From Diphasiastrum complanatum (Eukaryota; Streptophyta; Lycopodiopsida; Lycopodiales; Lycopodiaceae), in contig CM055112.1 in the NCBI GenBank assembly GCA_029204225.1, positions 1,559,314 through 1,623,313 on the forward strand: a stretch of DNA of 64,000 bases, written 5' to 3'. The position numbers were made by a program, and so were the translations under genes. Under the pieces are notes generated by a model that did no database searches, was not told the origin of the DNA, and worked only from the letters and a program-made list of their open reading frames with translations. Position 1 is the first letter of the stretch; the number at the start of each line of letters is the position of its first letter. Positions 57,891-64,000 of this stretch are shown piece by piece.

Positions 57891-60800
57891 TCAAAGCATG
57901 ATAGCTTGATGACTCCAAGACTTCTCCTCTCTCTCAAAAAGACTTTTGTCTAGGGCTTTTGTGAAAATATTAGCAACCATGTCTTTCGTCCCAATGAAGG
58001 TGGTCTGCAGCATCTTCTTTCCAATCAGATCTCTGATCAAGTGGTACTTAATCGTGATGTGTTTCGTCCTTGAGTGGAACACAGGATCTTTCATTAGATG
58101 TATTGCAAATGTATTGTCCATCTACAAAATCAGAGGCTCACTCTTTGTTTCACCTAGTTTGTCAAGGAACCGTTTGAGCCAAATGATTCCATTAGCCATC
58201 TTTGCTGATGCAACGTACTCTGCTTCGCAAGATGATTGAGCCACAAAGGTCTGTTTCTTGTTGACCCAGAGAATTGCCGCTCCTGACGCGATGGTCCATC
58301 CTTCTGAGACACTTTTACAATCATCCTTGAGGGATGCCCAACTAGCATCACTGTAGGAAAGCATATGGAACCATGCATCACGACATTAACACAAGTCATA
58401 ATCTCTCGTTAATTGATGATATTGCAAAATTTGTTTTGCAATCTTTCAATGTGTCAAGCCAGGATTCGTCCAAAATTGGCTCATCCTGAACACTGCATAA
58501 GCAATGTCAGAACATGTGTTGTCTGCAAGGTACATCAACGAACCTATCAGCTTCCTGTAAGGGGTGAGTTGCATTAGTTCTCTCTCTTCTTTAGTCCTCG
58601 GACAATCATCGTTCGTGAATACCATTTCTACGAGCATTGGAGTATTCGATCCTTTGCAATTTAGCATCCCGAAATCCTCTAGGATTTTCTGGGTGTATCT
58701 GGACTGATGAAGTTACAATTTACCTCTCTCATAGTCCCTATCAATCTGCAAGCCAAGGTAACACCTGGCTTCTCCTAGATCCACAATCTCAAAATGTTTC
58801 AAGATGTCTTCCTTCACTTCAACAATCAAGTATCAGAGTGTCGTCCACATACATAGCCACAATGATAATTTTCCCATCTATGATTCTCACATATATATTG
58901 AAATCAGCCATCAGTCGCTTGAATTCTAATGATTTTAGGACTTGATCTTTCTTTTTGTACCATTGTCGAGCTGATTGTTTCAGACCGTAGATACTTCTAT
59001 ACATTCTGCATGCATAATCAGGAAGTGAATTCGAGACGTCTCATGGAGGTTGATCCATTTAGACCTCTTCGTCTAATTCACCATGCAAGAAGGTTGTCTT
59101 CTCATCCACAATGTGGATCCTGAGGTCATAAGCAGTTCCATATGCAAATAACAATCGTAGGGACAAATGTTTCATGACAGGAGAGAAGGTTGCAGAGTAG
59201 TCAATACCATATCTTTGAGAAAATCCCTTCGCTACCAATCTTGCCTTGTATTTTGAGACATTTCCATCTGGTCCATACTTGAGCTTGAATATCCATTTGT
59301 ATTTAACAGCCTTGCGCTTATGTGGTAATGGCTGCAACGTCCATACCTGGTTCTTCCTCATGGATTCCATCTCCTCGTTCATGGCTTGGATCCATTTGTC
59401 CTTCTCTGGAAATTCAATTGCTTCCTCAAAAGTTTGTGGGTCGCCACTGAATCCACGGAACTCTTTTGATGTGGAAGTTGTGCTGCTTGGCACATATCTT
59501 GCTGGCGCTCTTTGTTGTCTTGTTGACCTTCTAGATGATCCTTCTGGGACAGCAATGCCTTTTCCTTTGTCTGCTCTACTAGGTCTGAACCACCTTGGTT
59601 TATAGGTACTGTAGCAGAAGGTTGCCTCTCGAATCTTTTATCTTCTGATTCGTCACTCGAATGCAAAGAGCCTCGAAAATCTTCGTTTTCGTGTTCATCT
59701 TCCGCTCCCTCTATCACTAGTGGCAAATCATAGTACTATCTTTCCAGAACCTCATAGTTGATAGGACCATCATTGGTGATTGTCCTACTCTCATCAAATC
59801 TGACATCTCTCACTCTTTTCACAGTGTTCGTGTCTAGCATGTGGACTTTGTAGTATCACGAAATATTGCCATATCCTACTAGAAAAACTTGTTCAACTTT
59901 CTCATCAAGCTTCTTTTGAAGCTTATTAGGAATATGTGTAAGTTACACAACCAAAGATTTTGATGTGAGACAGGTTGGGCTTTCTACCCCACCATAATTC
60001 GTGTGGTTTTGTATGAGGGACACCAAACTTTCCTGTCATGTTTTGGATGTACGCAGTTGTAGCTATTGCTTCAGCCCACAGTATTCTTAGAACTTTTGAG
60101 TAGGCCATCATGCATCTGACAGCTTCCATCAGGGTCCTATTCTTTCTTTTTACAACACCGTTGTGCTATGGTGTGTAAGCTGCAATCCTTTTGTGAATGA
60201 TACCACGATTATTACAGAAGTCAATGAAGTGATTCAAGATATATTCACCACCTCAATCTGTCCTGATCTGCTTCATCTTGTTGTCAGTGCATCTCTCTGT
60301 CCAATTCATGTACTCTGTGAATTTGTCAAGTGCTTCTGATTTGTTTTGAGTCATATGTCAGAATGTACTAACTCCAGAATCCTGGTTGTCCTATAGGAGT
60401 CTTTGACAAATGGAGTGTGTGACATCTTACCCTTCAGACATGCATCACAGGTGGTCAAACTGGTTGCATTCGAGATGCTGACCCCTGTTATTGCTCCATG
60501 ATGGCTTGCTTGGTAAAGTGCCATTGAGTTCATGTGGCATAGTCTCTTGTGCCACAGAGTGTCTAGCGAATCATCATGAGTCTCATGCACTTGATCTGCA
60601 AGCATGTGTACCTTCAGGTGATATAGATTATCTTTTCTTTCGCCTTGAGTGATCAGGGTACTAGTACTGGCATCAATCACGTTGCATGCTTCATCAGAAA
60701 ACGTCACACGCATCCATTCATCAGCTATTCTTCCCACAAAAAGCAAGTCTTGCTGCAGTGTAGGCATGAACAGAACGTCTTTGAGTCATCTGTCTCTGCC

Positions 60801-61978
60801 ATTGCTGTTGAGTCATAGTGAACCAATATCGTTCACTTAATGTTTTGATCCATCTCCAAGAACTATGAATCTTGATGGATTTGCACTTCGGAAATCATAC
60901 ATAATTTGTCTTGATTTCATGAAGTAAGAGGTAGCTCTTGAGTCTAGGATCACCTCATGTGTGTCAGGCGTTGACGCTGCACACACGTCTGCACAAATGT
61001 AGGCAGTCGAACAATTTCTGTTTGATCTCTCTTTGACCATTTTTTAACTCTCTGGCTCCTCGACATAGGACAAACTATTACTGTTCTCCTGTATGTTCTA
61101 TGCTGATTTGTTTTTTGAGTTCAGACGATAGACCATGGCTACATGACCTTTCTTGTGGCAGTGGATACACTCAATCTTTGGATTGAGCCAGCACATATCG
61201 ACTGTGTGCCCATCACGTCTGCATCTCACGTAGGTCTTCTTTTCTCCACTTTGCTGTTTCGACCTCCCTTTGTTCTTCCACTTGCCTTTGCTAGTTCCCT
61301 CTGCTTGGTGATCATGATCATGCCTTTGATTTGACTCCCTCTTAGGCTTGAATTGTTTCTTGGTCCTTTCTTTATTGTCATAGAGGGCTTGATGAGAACC
61401 ATCCTCGTGATCAAGGTGCTTTCTAGCCTCAACTTTCTCTCGAATCTCGACAATTGCCTTTTCGAGGGTCATTGTAGGATCTTTCGCGAGCAGGGTTCTG
61501 GTTGTCTAGAAAGATCTAGGTAAGGCTCTCAACAAGTAAGTGAGCTGTTTCTCTACCGACACTGCGTTCTCTGCTCTAGAGTTGTGTAGTGACAAGAATA
61601 GATCCTTCATCTTCCTTACAAAAGAAGTGGGATCTTTGCCACCCACTACAGGTTCGTTGATCTTTCAACATCATTATTTGATTGCGTGATTTCGTTTGAA
61701 ATCTCATGAGCAGTGTATCCTACATCTCCTTTGCTTTGGAGAGTGTAGCCAGGTCAAGCGTGAGACTATCTTCAATGGATGATGATAGCAAGGCTACTAC
61801 TCCATTCACGTAGTCCTTTGTCTGATGTTGTAGGCATCTCCTCTGTGCCATCCACCCAGGGTAATAAATCTTCACCCTTTAATATCAGCGATGTCTTAAC
61901 TTTCCATGCTAGAAAGTTAGATCCCAACGAATCCAAAATTGTACATATCTTGGATTGTATGCTACTAATTGAAGCCAT
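57891..61978 (-). pseudogene. Copia F gag-pol, many frameshifts
   Basis: In minus-strand order: gag start MASISSIQSKICTILDSLGS (61978), gag with two imperfect zinc knuckles (VRCRRDGHTVDMCW lacks its first Cys; CIHCHKKGHVAMV lacks its last) to 61098, protease with Gly changed to Arg (ILDSRATS, about 60930), HHCC region WHKRLCHMNSMAL and CDACLKGK (60767-60351), integrase end AEAIATTAYIQNM (60129-59926), RT (VKYKWIFKLKYGPDGNVSKY, 59493-59059; MYRSIYGLKQSARQWY, 59004-58819 with MYVDD), and RNase H (SYSDASWASLKDDCK; SSCEAEYVASA; RTKHITIKYHLI; NIFTKALDKS). Key residues are lost in protease and zinc knuckles. Non-functional. Confidence 0.9.
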
Positions 61979-62072
61979 TGAAGTGTGTTCTCTTTGTTGA
62001 TGATCGTTTGTTTGAATGCTTGGCCTCCTGGATCTGATAGCTTTTCGGCTATGTCAGACTATGACAAAGTAG

Positions 62073-62084
62073 GCTCTGATACCA
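62073..62084 (-). promoter_or_regulatory. Primer-binding site, element F
   Basis: Minus strand TGGTATCAGAGC, one base inside the LTR edge at 62086. Confidence 0.9.
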
Positions 62085-62165
62085 CTGATGCGAACGTTGA
62101 ACAATTCGGATGGATTTCAGGTATGATTGCTGGTCATTGCCAATTGTATCATTTCTACAATGTAG

Positions 62166-62989
62166 TATAGCCCTACCGCCTGTCAACAAGGGTTAGATCA
62201 CTGGATAGGTACCTAACTATGCATAGATGCTATTTTTAGTTAGTTTCCTACTTCCTCCCTTCACTCTATTCACCACTAACACTACTCTCCCTTAACTCTA
62301 CTCCTCTACACTAACATTCTTCATGATTTTGGGTGAAGGGAAAGGATAGAAAAGAAGAGGAAGAGAGAAGAGAAGAGAGAAAGAGAGAGATGAGATGGAG
62401 GTTAGCTCAAATGCTCCAAGTCATTGCTTATGGAGGAATTTTAAATAATCACAAACAAAATGCATGGAAGAAATGGAAATAACAAACAATCACAATAATA
62501 GCATAAGCAAGAGTGATTACCAAATGAGGATGCTCGAGCTCTCAAAATGATAGAGTCTCTTTCTCTCTATTAAGCATGAAAATAGTGTACAAATGGTGCC
62601 TATTTATAAAATGGGGAAGGCCCTTGCCCCTCAATCCTATTGGCTAATATTCACATTGATCCTATCTATTCATCTTGGACTCAACTTGATCCAAGGGTCC
62701 ATAGAAAGTACATTGAAATTCACAAGATTCATGTGAGTCCCAATTCGGACCCATCTCTAAAAAGTAATCTCTAAGTTTAAAAATGACTTTGGGTCTCTAG
62801 TTTTATTTTAATCCCAAGGCCCAAGTCAATTTTATTTTATTTACACTTAAGCTTGCGTGCTCATTGGGCTATGGGCTTACGCACGTAGGATGCCATGCCC
62901 TTGCAACACATTTTATTGGACAATTTTATTTATTTACACTTTGTTGGAAATACCCCCAACAGGACCCGCGGCCTAAAGTAGTGCCGGTC
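62166..62989. other. No gene recognised; purine-rich tract
   Basis: A GA-rich tract at 62335-62400 (AAGAAGAGGAAGAGAGAAG) is low complexity. The rest shows no coding signal. Confidence 0.5.
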
Positions 62990-63602
62990 CCTCGACACTC
63001 GACCGATTTAGTAAAGCGTCCTCTTTGCCCACCTCTGGTGGATCAGGTAGCCCGTAACGTCTTCCATGAAGTTGAGACGGTCCAGTTTCTTCGAGTCCTT
63101 GCGTGTGTGGAAGGACTTGTGGACTCCTGTCAGCCATTCTTGATTGACCCATGCTTGGAATCGGCGTGTCCAGGGATCTCCAAGGAAGGTAGCTCAGTAA
63201 TATACACGAGCAACTCGCAGCTGATCTTCGACTTTGTTGGAAGCTAGCGCCTTATTAGGATCAAAGAATATTGAGGGAAGAAAATCATCCCATTTGGTTT
63301 CGATGCCCATTATGTTCTAAGTCTCGGACGTAAGTGGCTGTCGCGCAGACTATTGGATCAGGGCAGTTGATATAATGATTCGCGAACGTGGTGAGAGCCC
63401 TTTTGGCATCTACATCCGTAGTCCACCCGTATTCTGATGGAATGATCGGCCAATTAAAATTTTGAAGTGTGATCTTGTCCAGAGGGGTGCTGCATTCCGC
63501 CCATTTGGATCGTCGTGTACATGGCAGGAAGTGCGTGTTCACCCGTACTTGTTGCGGACTTGTCACATAGGCCTTGGTGGCCGTTGAGTCTCTTTCAAAC
63601 AA
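62990..63602 (-). pseudogene. Unrecognised coding remnant
   Basis: The minus strand is protein-like and GC-richer than its surroundings. The first frame (63602-63285) reads WAECSTPLDKITLQNFNWPI, WTTDVDAKRALTTFANHYIN. A frameshift near 63300 continues as MGIETKWDDFLPSIFFDPNK, VEDQLRVARVYY, stop, ATFLGDPWTRRFQAWVNQEW, LTGVHKSFHTRKDSKKLDRL, NFMEDVTGYLIHQRWAKRTL. Two stops and one frame change. No family recognised. It could be a gag-like or accessory protein of another element. Confidence 0.4.
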
Positions 63603-63661
63603 CTACTGACAGCACTCTGGTTGTGGTTGGAAGGTGGGTAGTGCTTGCATCTCCTTGCCCT

Positions 63662-63967
63662 TTATTGTCTAAGCTGAAAACGATATTTGTCAGCCGCCTC
63701 TTGATGACTCGTGGGGATACCTTGATAGAAATTCGTTAATTTTCTCCTCCACGGACTTTGGTCTTTGGAAGGCCCGACTGGTAGATATCGTGCGCGAACC
63801 TCTGGATGATGTAGCTTGGCTTTGGCTGGTATCTGCGCCTTGGCCCTGGTCTCGCGTCTCAGCACCCGTATCTGTTGGCTCTTGGCCTTCGGACCTTTGA
63901 TCTTGACTAAATCCCCCTGCTGCTTGCTGGCTTTAGTCCTGGCTTGTACTGGCCTATGCAGCGTCAA
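63662..63967 (-). CDS. Hypothetical basic protein, weak
   Basis: A 101-codon frame very rich in Lys, Arg and Gln (KASKQQGDLVKIKGPKAKSQ). It lies directly upstream of the preceding remnant on the same strand and may be its N-terminal part. Composition could equally be chance. No motif recognised. Confidence 0.25.
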   Translation of the reverse strand: MTLHRPVQARTKASKQQGDLVKIKGPKAKSQQIRVLRRETRAKAQIPAKAKLHHPEVRARYLPVGPSKDQSPWRRKLTNFYQGIPTSHQEAADKYRFQLRQ

Positions 63968-64000
63968 AAATAGGTGGTGGTGGAATCACCATGGGGGTGG

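Larger units (their letters stand above)
57223..62165 (-). mobile_element. Copia element F, degenerate
   Basis: Minus-strand element with LTR starts TGATGTGAACGTTGAACAAT at 57223 and TGATGCGAACGTTGAACAAT at 62086. The right-hand (5') LTR is cut after about 80 bases. A primer site at 62073-62084 is separated by one base from the LTR. All polyprotein regions can be found in order but in a dozen broken frames. An old insertion of a lineage distinct from A, B and D. Confidence 0.88.

Overview
This is a transposon-dense stretch of a land-plant nuclear genome. The evidence is Ty1/copia elements primed by initiator-Met tRNA, Ty3/gypsy and CACTA remnants, long microsatellites, and short pieces of plant host genes (an AP2/WRI1-type transcription factor and a GAT1-like amino-acid transporter). 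The density of nested, broken elements suggests a large genome such as a fern, lycophyte, gymnosperm or large-genome angiosperm. The sequence does not identify the species. No rRNA, tRNA or CRISPR array was recognised.

Layout. 1-1984: A-rich degenerate tandem DNA and a long (GA)n. 1985-7059: copia element A, minus strand, with apparently identical 809-bp LTRs and a TTTGT target duplication, but a collapsed 857-aa polyprotein. 7060-13776: mostly unannotatable, with an AP2/WRI1 exon remnant near 11 kb, a large TG array at 12.5 kb and a CACTA TNPA-like fragment at 13 kb. 13777-20345: degenerate copia element B with a foreign insert that carries a ~335-bp foldback. 20350-22925: gypsy LTR/gag remnant and an LTR scrap. 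22950-26236: copia C remnant, inverted LTR pieces and another LTR of family B. 26422-27500: gypsy integrase/chromodomain remnant. 28447-28881: GAT1-like transporter exons.

32410-37040: an old CACTA element with a multi-exon minus-strand gene, interrupted by a gypsy element (33819-35435). 37980-39530: LTR pieces. 39545-46850: an old copia reverse transcriptase split by the full-length, apparently intact copia element D (40140-46569, 1317-aa polyprotein, ATTTA target duplication). 48105-53520: a CACTA-type gene cluster. 53522-56330: copia E RT/RNase H, LTR and a gag scrap. 57223-62165: degenerate copia F. 62990-64000: unknown coding-like remnants.

The most unusual locus is 48.1-53.5 kb. A TNP2-type transposase remnant (plus strand) converges on a minus-strand gene. 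That gene's N-terminal part reads as a histone H3 fold with CENH3-like signatures (TTNLLIP, VTLM), followed by a basic/serine-proline linker and a region resembling Ulp1/C48 SUMO proteases. A third, unrecognised spliced gene diverges from the histone-like gene across a ~850-bp region packed with CACGTG-type motifs. All three are decayed by frameshifts and stops, but together they look like the gene set of a transposon that captured or fused a centromeric-type histone. I am not aware of a description of that combination.
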